From positions 1-64,000 of the forward strand of contig LATX02000154.1 in the NCBI GenBank assembly GCA_001466705.2: 64,000 nucleotides of DNA, read 5' to 3'. Source of the DNA: Moniliophthora roreri. Its lineage: Eukaryota > Basidiomycota > Agaricomycetes > Agaricales > Marasmiaceae. The notes beneath the pieces were generated by a model. It ran no database searches. It was not told where the DNA came from and saw nothing but the letters and a program-made list of their open reading frames with translations. The position numbers and the translations under genes were made by a program. Below, piece by piece: positions 33,077-44,607 of this stretch. Numbering within the stretch: position 1 is the first letter of the stretch; every line of letters starts with the position of its first letter.

Positions 33077-35355
33077 CTACGGCTCTTCAGGCGCGGTGCT
33101 CCAACCATCGTCGTCCTCACTGTCCGAGTTCGTTAATGCGACTCGGAGAGATTTCGAAGTCATGTCTCCATCCAGCACCGTGCCATTTCTGTCTTCTATG
33201 CACATCACAAACAGTTTGATCCCAGAGGATGTGGACCGAAAAGCAATGTGAGCTACAAGCCAATTTTCAGGAAGAAGGTCGGTTCCTATGGCGAGGGGAA
33301 TAATCACTGGCAAGAAAGTTGTAGAAGGAGGGATTCCTATTACCACCGGTCCACTCAGAATCACGTTGAGATCCGAGGTCGTCCATGCACGGGATTTCGA
33401 GATAAAGCCAACATGAAATCCGGAGAAGAATGTCTCCAACCTCGAGATAAATGTTTGAGGAGCTCTTCGCCCAAGAGACTAACTAACTAATGAGGTAATG
33501 CCATAGTTAGTGAAACAAAACTACATACCTTTGCCCATTCCATAGATTTCCACCATTGCTTTTCCCAGCCCCATAGGTTAACCTTGAACTTGATTAACGT
33601 AGAGAGAACGGGATAAGGATTGAAGCCATCCAATGCAGCAAGTAAGTCAGCACTCGGCGACTCAACCTCGGTGCAATAGTCCAACCAGTGGACAATTGCA
33701 AAGAAGGACAGAGCTATTTCTCCGGGATTTCGTTCCCATCGATTTTGAATCACCACAGTGTCCGATTTCCATGGTATGAAAGACGGGTAATAATGGTATG
33801 GTACGTAGGCGGAGAGTGTGCGAAGCAGCAGCACACCTGTAAGTTCACAGTATTCCGTCTTGGACAGCTTTGGGGTGTAATACTCTCCGGAGCGAGTACT
33901 GTCTAGAAGGAACTCGGTGAAAGAGGCGTGTAAAATATGGATGTCTTTGTCTTCATCTTCAGGTATGTGTATCACCGAGTGCAACCTGGACAAAATCGTC
34001 TCCAAATCGCCTGCTCTTAGCTTCAAGAGCTTCGCAACGGTTAACTTTGATCGTAAGATTGAGCACCTTATGGCCGAGGACTCGAAGGGAGAGAGTGGGA
34101 GAGAGTGGAGACTGAAATGAGGAGTGACCAGCACTCTCAGAATCGGGTAGACTCGATCCCAACGAGAACACGTCGAGAGAATCTGTCGGTATAATAAATC
34201 CAAATCATAATACGGGGAGTCTGAAATGCCATCGGCCTGTATCATTAAGATCGTCTTTAAGCGATCCTGGGGCAGTTCATCACGAGTATCGATATATTTG
34301 ATGACCGTCGCAGCGAAGATGAACTGTCCGCTGGCCCTCCATACAAGATCCCAGATGACATCTTTGCCTGGCCATGACTTGTCTTCCCCGCGTAATGCAT
34401 GGTGATGCTTTTTTTCGCAGGAGAGCAAGTTTGTCAATGAGATATTTCTCGATATCACAGTCTGCTTCCGATGTGAAGCCCAAAAATCGGATTGTTGTAT
34501 CCGAGATCGTTAGGCGTTTGAGACTTGTTGCGAAATCTGCGTTGTCAAAGCTGTCCCGAATCTGGGGTTCAGGACGGCTACAGATGAGAAAGATGAAGGG
34601 GAACGGGGTGGAGAACGCAATTGCATAGCCGATGGTTTCCAAGAATCTCTCTTGGGATCGAGGGTCAATACATTCGTCAAGACCGTCTATGACAATGAGA
34701 TAGGGAAATCCATGACGCTCTGCTGGTGTCAGTTTCGCAAATGGCTCCAACAACAGTTTTCGAAACTGGGTCTCGAACGAGGTGCCGAAGATCTTTGGGT
34801 TTGCGCGGATGGTCTCGATGATCAGGGGGCCAACAATTTCGCGAAGAGAGTCGGATGTGCAAAACTGATATGCAATTGTAGCGACAAATAATTCCAGCCC
34901 GTTGCAGGTCACATCGCTTCGCGAAAAGAAGAAGGCTGCAGCTAATCTCGTATTGGCATAATCCTCCGACAACCTCTGAGCGATTGCTGACTTTCCTACG
35001 CCAGCGGAACCGTGGAGCCAGTAAACTCTACAAGACCTTAACTCGTCCTCGATCCAGTGAGCCAAAGTCTCCAGAATCTCGACCCGAGTGCCTGGATGAC
35101 ATTTCGGCGGAGGGAAGCGTTGTCCTGCATCGTAACATGCATTCCCAGCAGCATGTCCTGCGAGATCTTGAAGTATGGCATCATCTATATTCAGTGAATG
35201 AAAACTTCAGCGATGGGGACGAATACAGTAGGGAGTGAACACGCACCTGAAGTACCAAAGTAATTTGTGGTGTTCACATTATGCTGGTCACCATGGACCA
35301 TATTACGGGCTCCTCCATGAACGGTGACGCTCCCCGTCGAGGCATTGAAAGCCAT
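33077..35355 (-). pseudogene. NACHT STAND NTPase, array copy A, frameshifted
   Basis: Exons 35355-35247, 35184-33529 and 33478-33077, with the same splice sites as the intact copy downstream. Exon 1 encodes the motif VHGGARNMVHGDQ. The NACHT has P-loop GSAGVGKSA, Walker B LIVIDGLDEC and CSRPEP. A run of seven T at 34409-34415 holds one base more than the matching tract at 38447-38452 in the intact paralog, so the frame is lost after LIDKLALLR and resumes in the next frame with HHALRGEDKSWPGKD. Everything downstream, including the C-terminal exon starting SLGRRAPQTF, stays open. A homopolymer sequencing error would restore a 720-residue protein; otherwise it is a recent pseudogene. Confidence 0.8.
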
Positions 35356-37098
35356 AGCAAGGAAATGAAGCGATGGCGCTGATAGAAAGTGACAGCAAAC
35401 GTGTTGGGTCGCACATCCATTTTCGCATGGCCCGTGGTGATGCCCAGGTGATGTCTCGTGTTACGGACGTTGACAGATCGTTGTATTCAGTCCTTAGGCA
35501 GACGTCGGACCGATGCTCCCAAGTAGGACGAAAGATAGATGGTCGGAAGGGAGGCGGGAGAGATGTAAAGGCCATTTCTGGTGCTATAGACCTTGTTAAT
35601 GCGAGGTCTAGAAAACAGGTTTAGCCGTTAAAGAACTAGATGATGGGGGAACGTACCTTAGCGGTGGCTTCATCGACCGTCGATAATCCACTTCACGGGC
35701 AAGAGCAGATTCAAACGAAACGTTTTCTTTTCCTTCCTTCGACTCCAAGCCTATCACCACCGACAGCCAAACTACCCGACCGACCAATCTCTCTTCCTTT
35801 TCCTTGCCTTCCCCATGTTTGACTTTATTGTCTTTGAAAAAGCTACCGTTGAACGAAGGATATCGAGTTCGAGCGAGGTCGGTATATGCCTGAATAGTGC
35901 ACGAGAGAGTGCAGGAAGAGGATGAGTTGCAAAATGAATTGTAACCAGTATGTAGTGGATGACGAATAAGCGCACGTACAAATCGCGTTGAAATTCGAAA
36001 CTTTGGACCCAAACCATTCTGTTCTTTCATCGAAGTCGTGTTCATTCATCTCACCCTAGCATGCAGTCAGCCGGAAATGAGTTTTAGAGGATATTTAAAG
36101 CGTATGCAATAAGCTACTATATAATTACAGTGTTCCAAGTCACTATAACAGCGCCAGACTCCCGCCACCGCTAATAGCGACAACATCGACACATGGCATC
36201 ATTATATCCTACCAAACTTGCGCTTCTTGTAACATGCATAACCAACATAGCTGAAACATGGCCTCCGTGATCCAGCTGCCATATCCACAAGGCTTCTCTT
36301 GGATGTTTGAATTCAACTGGAATATCGTGTGCTGACCCGAGTTCGACAACCGATGGAACGAATGATTGGAGCTGCCTAAGCTTGCAACATTGGTGTATAT
36401 CCATACGACTACGGGGTATACAGGAATGACCTTGGTAGGGTCCACGTATTTGACTACGCCTTCGACGTGATGGCATGGCCAGAGGCAGTACCGCAGAGAA
36501 TGACCGGTTCCACTTCTTCCGGAACTCACATTGAGTATGAGAGTAGGGGATACGTGATGGATAGAAAGTGAGGATGCAAAGAGTGTGGCCTTCGCACGCG
36601 TGCTTTCGGCTCCTGTGGCGTATCATCTTTTTCAACGCTCGAGGCCATATATCATTCTCTCACCCCATGACACCCCGCCAAGCTCCAGCTGAGTGACACG
36701 AACGTTTCTGCTCCTTATCCTTCACACTGTTTAACTTGTCCACCCGCGACCTGAAGTTGGTAGGATCACGTCTGAATGAGACTTCGAGGGAAGCCAAGAC
36801 TGGGTTCATGCCGGATAGCAGGCGTGTGATCTATAAAAATGGAGGCCTGGTGAGTAGAGCTCATCGACAACCTGATCCGAGAACAAAAACGTACCGAGTA
36901 GCTGTAGCAGCAACGGTAGGTAAGTGACCGATATACAGTGGTGTTCAATGACGAAGGCCGCCTTCTTCGTATGGAGGATGAATCTATTAACATCGAAACC
37001 TAAGATTGAGGCGGAATGTCGGATACCAGCAAAAGTATGAATGAGCTGCGAGTCTAATAGGAGAGCCATGGACAAATAGCTCACAGAATCATTCTATG

Positions 37099-39392
37099 TC
37101 AACCAGTCAGCCATGGCTCCTCAGGCGCAGTGCTCCAACCATCTTCGTCCTCACTCTCCGAGTCCGTTGATGCGAGGTTGAGTCGTAGAGATCTCGAAGT
37201 CGTGTCTTCATCCAGAATCGTACCATTCCTGTCTTCTATGCACGTCACAAACAGTTTGATCCCAGGGGGTGTAGGCCGAAAAGCAATGTGAGCTACAAGC
37301 CAATTCTCAGGGAGAAGGTTGGTTTCCATGGGAAGGGGAAGAACCAATGAAGAGAAAGTTGGAAAGGGGGGGATTCCAGTCATTAACGGACCTCTTAGAA
37401 CTACCTCGAGATCCGAGGTCGTCCATGCACGCGACCTTGAAGTAAAGCCTATATTAAGGCCGGAGAAGAACGATTCCAACCTCGAAACAAATGTTTGAGG
37501 AGCTTTTCGCCCAAGAGACTAGATAACTAGTGAGGTAATGTCACATCTAACGAAAAGAAGACTACAGACCTTTGCCCACTCCATAGATTTTAACCACTGT
37601 GTCTCCCAGCCCAATAGGTTCACTATGCACCCAATTAGCATAGTAAGAACAGGATAAGGATCAAAATCATCCAACGCAGCAAGTAAATCAACACCTGGGG
37701 ACTCGACTTCGAGGCAATAGTCCAACCAGTGAACGAGTGCAAAGGACGTCAAATCTGCCACTTCACCAATTTCTTCCTGCCAACTCTTGAATGCTGCAGT
37801 AAAAGACTGGTGTGGTATGCGATACGGGGGATAATACGCCGTGTACGTGGAGAGTGTGCCAAGTAGCAAGACGCCTAAAAGTTCACAGTATTCCGTCTTG
37901 GACAACTTTGGAATGCAGTACTCTCCTGAGCGAGTGCTGTCTAGAAGGAACTCGGTGAAAGAGGCGTGTAAAATATGTATGTCTTCGTCTTCATTTTCGG
38001 GTATGTGCACCACCGAGTGTAACCTCGACATGATTGTCTCCAGTTCACCCGCTCTTAGACTCAAGAGCTTCGCGACGGTTGACTTTGATCGTAAGGTTGA
38101 ACATTTTATGGGTGAGGAGTCGAAGGGAGAGAGTGGGAGAGAGTGAAAGCTGAAGTGAGGCGTGACCAGCACTCTCAAAACCGGGTAGACTCGATCCCAA
38201 CGAGGGCACGTCAAGAGAATCTGCCGATATAGTAAGTCCAAATCGGAATACGGGGAGTCCGAAATGCTATCGGCCTGTATCATTAAAATCGTCTTTAAGC
38301 GATCTTGGGGCAGTTCGTCGCGGGTATCAACATACTTGATGACTGTCGCAGCGAAGATGAACTGTCCGCTGGCTCTCCAGACGAGATCCCGGATGACATC
38401 TTTGCCTGGCCAGAGCTCGTCTTCCAAACGCAGTGCATGGTTATGCCTTTTTCGCATGAGAGCGAATTCGTCTTTGAGATATTTCTCGATATCACAGTCT
38501 GCTTCGGACGCAAAGCCTAGAAATCGGATTGTCGTGTCTGAGATAACGAGACGTTTGAGGCTCGTTGTGAAGTCTGTGCTGTCAAAGCCGTTCCGAATCT
38601 GGGGTTCAGGACGGCTACAGATGAGAAAGATGAAGGGGAACGGGGTAGGGAACGCAATTGCATAACGGATGCTTGCCAAGAACCTCTCTTGGGATCTAGG
38701 GTCAACACACTCATCAAGACCGTCGACAACGATGAGGTAAGGAAGTTTTTGCTGCTCAGCCGGTATTAACTTCGCAAATGGTTCCAATAGCAATTTGCGA
38801 AACTGGGCTTCGAATGAGGTGTCGAAGATCTTTGGGTTTACGCGAATAGTCTCGATGATCAGGGGGCCAACAACATCTCGAAGAGAGTCGGATGTGCAAA
38901 ACTGATATGCAACGGTAGTGACGAATGAATCCAGCGTGTTGCGAGTTGCATCGTTTCGCGAGAAGAAGAAGGCTGCTGCTGATCTTGTATTGGCGTAATC
39001 CTCTGACAACTTCTGAGCGATTGCTGACTTTCCTACGCCAGCGGAACCGTAGAGCCAGTAGACTCTACAAGACTTCGAGTCATCTTTGATCCACTGGATC
39101 AAAGCCTCCAGAACCTTGACACGAGTACCTGGATGACATTTTGGCGGAGGGAAACGTTGCCCCGCATTGTAACATGCATTCCCAGCAGCATGTCCTGCGA
39201 GATCTTGAAGTATGGCATCATCTATGTTCAGTGAATGAAAACTTCAGCGATGGGGACGAATACAGTAGGGAGTGAACACGCACCTGAAGTACCAAAGTAA
39301 TTTGTGGTGTTCACATTATGCTGGTCACCATGGACCATATTACGGGCTCCTCCATGAACGGTGACGCTCCCCGTCGAGGCATTGAAAGCCAT
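37099..39392 (-). CDS. NACHT STAND NTPase, array copy B, intact
   Basis: Three exons, 39392-39284, 39221-37570 and 37518-37099; 726 aa with matching phases. Exon 1 is a motif module MAFNASTGSVTVHGGARN then MVHGDQ. Exon 2 has the PPPKCHPGTR box, P-loop GSAGVGKSA (residues 95-103), Walker B LIVVDGLDEC (199-208), ICSRPEP, then the SGQFIFAATVIKYV and HILHASFTEFLLD segments known from NWD2-like proteins. Exon 3 adds 139 residues beginning SLGRKAPQTFVSRL, with ENWLVAHIAF and an acidic end SESEDEDGW. No WD40, ankyrin or TPR repeats. Expected role: an ATP-driven signalling switch in non-self recognition or cell death, cytosolic. The ligand-sensing part would have to be the C-terminal region; this is inference. 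Confidence 0.87.
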
Positions 39393-40441
39393 AGCAAGGA
39401 AATGGAATGATGGCGCTGATAGAAAGTGACAGCAAACGTGTTGGGTCGCACATCCATTTTTCGCATGGCCCGTGGTGATGCCCAGGTGATGTCTCGTGTT
39501 ACGGACGTTGACAGATTGTTGTATTCAATCCTTAGGCAGACGTCGGACCGATGCTCCCAAGTAGGACGAGAGATGGGTCGGATGGGAGGCGGGAAAGGTG
39601 TAAAGGTCATTTCTGGTACTATAGACCTTGTCAATGTTCTGAATGCGAGGTCTAAATGACAGGTTTAGCCGTTGAAGAACTAGATAATGGGGGAACGTAC
39701 CTCAGTGGCGGTTTCATCGACCGTCGGTAGTCTACTTCACGGGCAAGAGCAGATTCAAACGAAAAGTTTTCTTTTCCCTCCTTCGACTCCAAGATTATCA
39801 CCACCGACAGCCAAATTATCACCCGACCGACTGACCAAGCTCTCTTCCTTTCCCTTGCCTTTCCCCATGCTTTACTTTATTGCCTTTGAACAAGGCTAAG
39901 GATATCAAATTTGAGCGAGGTCGATCCACGCCTGAATGATGCATGTGAGAATGCAAGAAGAGGGTGAGTTGATACCAGTAAAGTCATGATGGCGAAAAAG
40001 CGCAGTATGTAGTCGCGTTGAAATTTGAAACGTTGGACCTAGATCATTCTGGAAGTCGTGTTTCTTCATCTCATTTTGACATGCAGTCAGCTGCGAATGA
40101 ATTTTAGAGGGAAATTAAAGCGTATGCAATAAGCTACTATATAATTACAGTGTTCCAGGAACATTGAAGTTACTATATCAGCTTCACTGCCAGTGCCAGA
40201 CTCCCGCCACCGCTAATAGCGACAACATCGACACATGGCATCACTATATCCTATCAAACTTGCGCTTCCCGTAGCATGTATAACCAACATGCGGTTTATG
40301 AAGTGGATTGGGTGCTGCGAGTGCGGCTCCTGAAGCGGCGAGCTGCAACTGAGTGATCTGGGGAATCATTTTAGGACAACCGGTTGGCCACAGCTGCTCA
40401 GATGCGGTATCTGGCCATCTTCGCTGTCCGCCATTTCAGAA
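39393..40441. other. intergenic inside the NACHT array
   Basis: Promoter and spacer of copy B, about 85-90 percent identical by eye to 35360-36250. It contains a 5-prime leader-like stretch around 39660-39900 but no supportable gene. Confidence 0.4.
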
Positions 40442-41619
40442 TTACCGATATAGAGTCGGTGCTATAGCTAGTATCTTGCCATTTCCATCTTCAATGTGCG
40501 TCGCAAACGGCCGGAACCCAAAATACGTGTTTCCGAAAGCGACATGGACTACAAGCCAATGCTCAGGAAGAATGTTGGTGTCCGTAGCGGGACGTAGAAC
40601 CAGTGAAAAGAAGTTTTCAGGAGCAGTGAAAAGGACATCTCGTCCGAACAGCATCCCTGTGAGTTCCGCGGTCGTCCGTGCGCGGGGTTTCGAGGTGAAA
40701 CCAATGCGAAATCCAGACAAGAACGACCTTAAAGTCGATACGAATGTCTGAGGCACCTTTCGCCCAAGAGACTAATTCACGGGTCAGATAATGACACAAT
40801 TGAACGAAAGGAGAATACAGACCTGCGCCCGCTTGGTAGACTTTTTCCACCGAACTGCCCAGTCCAACAGGTCCACCCTATACCTAATTAGCATAGCAAG
40901 GACGGAATAAGGGTCAAATTTGTCCAATGCAGCAAGCAAGTCATCACTTGGTGACTTGACTTGGACGCAATAATCTGACCAGCGCTCAAGTGCGAAGGTT
41001 ATCAGACTAGCCTCTGCTTCATCAAGTCCTTCCTGCCAATGTTCAAATGCCGCAGCGAAAGATTGGCGCGGTACACAATATGGGGGGTAACACGTTGTGA
41101 AGGAGGAAATTGTACGAAGGAGGAAAACAGCTACAAGGCCGTAGTACTCCGTTTGAGGCATCTTTGGAGTGTGGTACTCTCCTGAGCGTGTACTATCGAG
41201 AAGGAATTCGGTGAACGAGGCATGTAGGATGCGGATCTGCAAAACTTGTTTATGGGGTATGTGTATCACCGAGTGCAGCCTAGACAAGAGTGTCTCGACT
41301 TCACCCGGCCTGAGTCCCAGAAACTTCGCAATGTCGGATGCCGATCGGAGGGATTGAGAACGGTCCCACCGCTGGGTGACATTTCGGCAGAGGGAAACGT
41401 TGACCCGCATTGTAGCCTGCATTCCCAGCGGTACGACTTGCAAGCAACTGGAGTATATCACCTATGGCGAGTGAGCAATGTCTGATGTTAAGGACTTTAG
41501 AGAGAGAGAGAGACAGAAAACTCGCCTGGAGGACCAAAGTGATTGTTCTGAATACCATGGACCACATTAAAGGTCCCTCCAGAAATACTGAAGTCGCAGG
41601 CGCCACCGAAAGCAGCCAT
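40442..41619 (-). pseudogene. array copy C: NACHT-deleted paralog
   Basis: Exon 1 (41619-41526) keeps the motif DFSISGGTFNVVHGIQ. Exon 2 starts at 41461 with the LPKCHP box, where the paralogs go on into the NACHT. Here about 1 kb is missing and the text jumps to SASDIAKFLGLRPGEVETLL, the post-NACHT region, in another frame. From there the frame is open through FTEFLLDSTRSGEYHTPK to 40822 and into the C-terminal exon (40771-40442, SLGRKVPQTFVSTL). The exon 1 donor reads GCGAGT instead of GTGCGT. It is most simply a deletion-derived pseudogene. If splicing bridged the junction, it could yield a motif protein without ATPase. Confidence 0.75.
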
Positions 41620-44607
41620 GAGGAAACAACGTTGGCTGAGGGTCGCAGAGGCGATGAAATGTGCAATCAACGGCCCTCTATGTCGCTTCTATGTTCTCAG
41701 GAACGTCATTCATGTCATGCAGGTGATCGTTTCCAGTTACATCTCGACTGGTCTGTGTGAGGGGTGGTAATCGTTATTGTTGCTCCTGAATAGAAGATCA
41801 GTTACTAAGTTGCTGTACTGTGGAGTACGTACCTTTTTTGTGGCATGCATCGCGAGACTTCTCTATTTTCACGCCGCATCTCAGTATCTTGATGTAAATG
41901 CATCGTCCCAGACAGGTTGTAAGAGTGTTGGAACTCGAAGGTAAAATTTATATGGTCGTGTAAAAAACCTCTTGATCGCTATTTCACATGAACCCCTTGA
42001 TAGCATGAGAAGCATACATTACTCACCTTGAGAATTTTCTGAAAATAGCAGATTTCAACTGGCTTTCACGGCTTGCCGCTCCGTTCGAACCACTCTCCAA
42101 GCTCCAAGTCTCGTCTCCAATCTCCTTATTCAGCTCGTTGTCTCATCCGAGTCTGTTCCGAAACTTGCATTCTTACAGGCTTCAGAGTATCAATGCTTTA
42201 CGTTGTCAGCGGCAATGTCGAAGGTCTGAACGACGTGTGAGATCACCACTGGGATTGATGTTGAACTCATCGACGGAAACGATCTCGGCAGGCGCACTTT
42301 CAAATCAAGAAGCAGCTCGCCTGATTCCAATAAAGACGGTGTCTGACGGCGTACGTTCTCGGTCTAAATTATCCAAAAATGTGGTTTAGCCATCGAAGAA
42401 TGAATACATAACAGGAAACGCACATTAGCATTGACAACCTGGTCTCAAGCTTTACGATAGCTTTTCGCTACCCACAAGTAAGGGCAAAACAGCTGTTTCC
42501 AAGACTATCTTCATCGACAGCTAAACCACCATCCACCCGACAAGTCTCCCTTTCTTCCTCCATCTTCTTTTTTATTGTCTTTAGGGGCGCCAACGGACTT
42601 GAGGGACATTGAGTTCAAACGAGATCGATTTATGCCAGAACGATGGACGAGTGAGGACAGCGTGGGGGCGAATTGAATAGTGAGTAGGCCGAAAAGTATG
42701 CTTGAAGGCAGTTCGAAGACTTTGAGTGTTGCAAGAGGGACAGGCAGGCCATGGACGTTGAAGAGCGGTAAGCGCCTCACACTTTTTGCTCGGGAAGGCA
42801 ATGAAGGACTTTAGGAAGCGTAATACCAGTACAGATTAGTCAATATGTCATTAATATTATGTCCTAAAGCCTCGAGATACTTCTAGAGTCTGTTTTGAAG
42901 TGGTTTCGGCGCCGCAGGCGAAGAGTTAAACTCAAGAGTTTGGCAGAGCCGGAACCCGGTTCGGCATAAACAGCCCGGATTTTAGGCTGCCTAGATCCGT
43001 GATCAGGCCTGATAATCCGGGGTCCTGAAACGGCTGGGACTTGCTTGAAGCCGACCATGGGGCACTCGACCAAATTGCATACACCCATTCAGACTGCTGG
43101 GGATGTTTTTACCGACCAGTTGCGACACGACATCTCCGCCAACTTGAACCTAACCGGCATTCTCGCTCGGTCAAAGTAGGCCCAATCATCCTTTGGGGCG
43201 AGTGGACATTACTGTACTATGGTGTTCCAATTGCTGAGAATGAGAGCAATCCAAGTTTAAGCATCTAACCGGACATCTACTGCAGCATACGGATTTTCTT
43301 GTTCCTGATGGCCAGCTTGAAACCGTCTATTGAATTTTGTTGGCAGCTGGCTTCAACTTGAAGGACTCTCCACCTACTCTGCTCTCGGTAGTTTCTTCGT
43401 TCGACCCTATTATTCACTGGGAAGAGCTTGGGTGCCCTGCTTACCGAATAAGTAAACCTCAGCTCCTCTATGCAATACCACTCCGTTCATTCCCCATTTC
43501 AAGCCGGCGATCTCTATAATCGAAACAGACCAATGTCAATTCTCCTACTCTTATTCAGCTGCTGCATCGACATTTGACGACGCAGATTTTGGCTCATTTG
43601 AGCAGTGCGCTGGACTCGCTATCCCTCCTCAGTTGCTTCTTAGGGAATCATTCCCGAGGGCACTCTTATTACCAGCATGCAGGTCCAGAGTTCGCGAGGT
43701 GCTCAAGGTCTGGTGTGTCAGTGAAGCTGACCGGCTATACCCCTTGGGTACTGACGCCATGCGCGGTATGCCTGGAGTTGACGATGCAATGGCATTGCAT
43801 TGGGAACGAGGATATTATATCCACTGTTATAACGACACCATACGGTCATTCCATGTCGATCGGCATGAGGAATGTTAGCTGGATGGATGAACGAGATAGA
43901 AAATACTGTACGATTGGGTAAGTTGAAACCAATGAACGTGCAATAGGCGCCGAGCGCTCGCAACTATCTGGGTCGTATAATTCCTCTAAGTTATCCAGCG
44001 AATATAAATGGTTCCATAAAACATCCCAGTCGTATCCGTCGAACCATTACAAACTGCTGCAAAGCTGTATCTTAACACTAAAAATTTCCTGTGTGAAATT
44101 ATCATGAAAGGTATGCCCAAGAACAGGCGGCGTTAAAGGACTGATGTACAGAAAGCAGCACCAAGGCAAACTATGATCGATATATGAATAAGGTAGATGT
44201 GAGAGTAAACAGAATGAACAAGGAAAGACGTTAACATGATCAGAAAGGTGTAAGGATATGACTGAGCCATGAACAAATAGGTATCTTGAGAACCGATTTC
44301 TTTTTCATGCCAGACTATCTTTCACTAGCGAACTACCAAGGTATATCAGCATTTCGATCTGAGGCCAAATTAACGGGCGCACACGTACCGACGTAGTCTC
44401 TACTTGCTTCACTCGAGTCTCCGCTGGAAACGTCTTGCAATCGAGATTATAGACTCAGCATAGTGGGTCGCAAGCCTCCAGTCATGGGCTGGGTGCCTGC
44501 TTTCTGCATCGCTCCAGGCGTTCCGCTCCGCCTCTGCCGTGACCTGACTTCGGTTCTGACTGAAATTGCCGAAAACCTTATTCCGAACTGTACAGTCTCA
44601 CGTGCCA
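41620..44607. other. unassigned region with coding-like fragments
   Basis: Plus-strand stretches near 43287-43335 (HTDFLVPDGQLETVY after a good acceptor) and 43340-43500 (AAGFNLKDSPPTLLSVVSS) look like exons of a decayed gene, and 43540-43878 is open in one frame. No family is recognised and no full model could be built. The rest holds no evident feature. Confidence 0.35.

Larger units (their letters stand above)
31485..40290. repeat. tandem segmental duplication carrying NACHT genes
   Basis: Unit A spans about 31485-36240 and unit B about 36241-40290, in the same orientation. Shared landmarks are CTGAAACAT..CCTCCGTGATC at 31490 and 36250, the whole NACHT gene, and CATGGCATCA.TATATCCTA at 36190 and 40232. 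A shorter third unit follows to about 41700. Borders are approximate. Confidence 0.75.
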
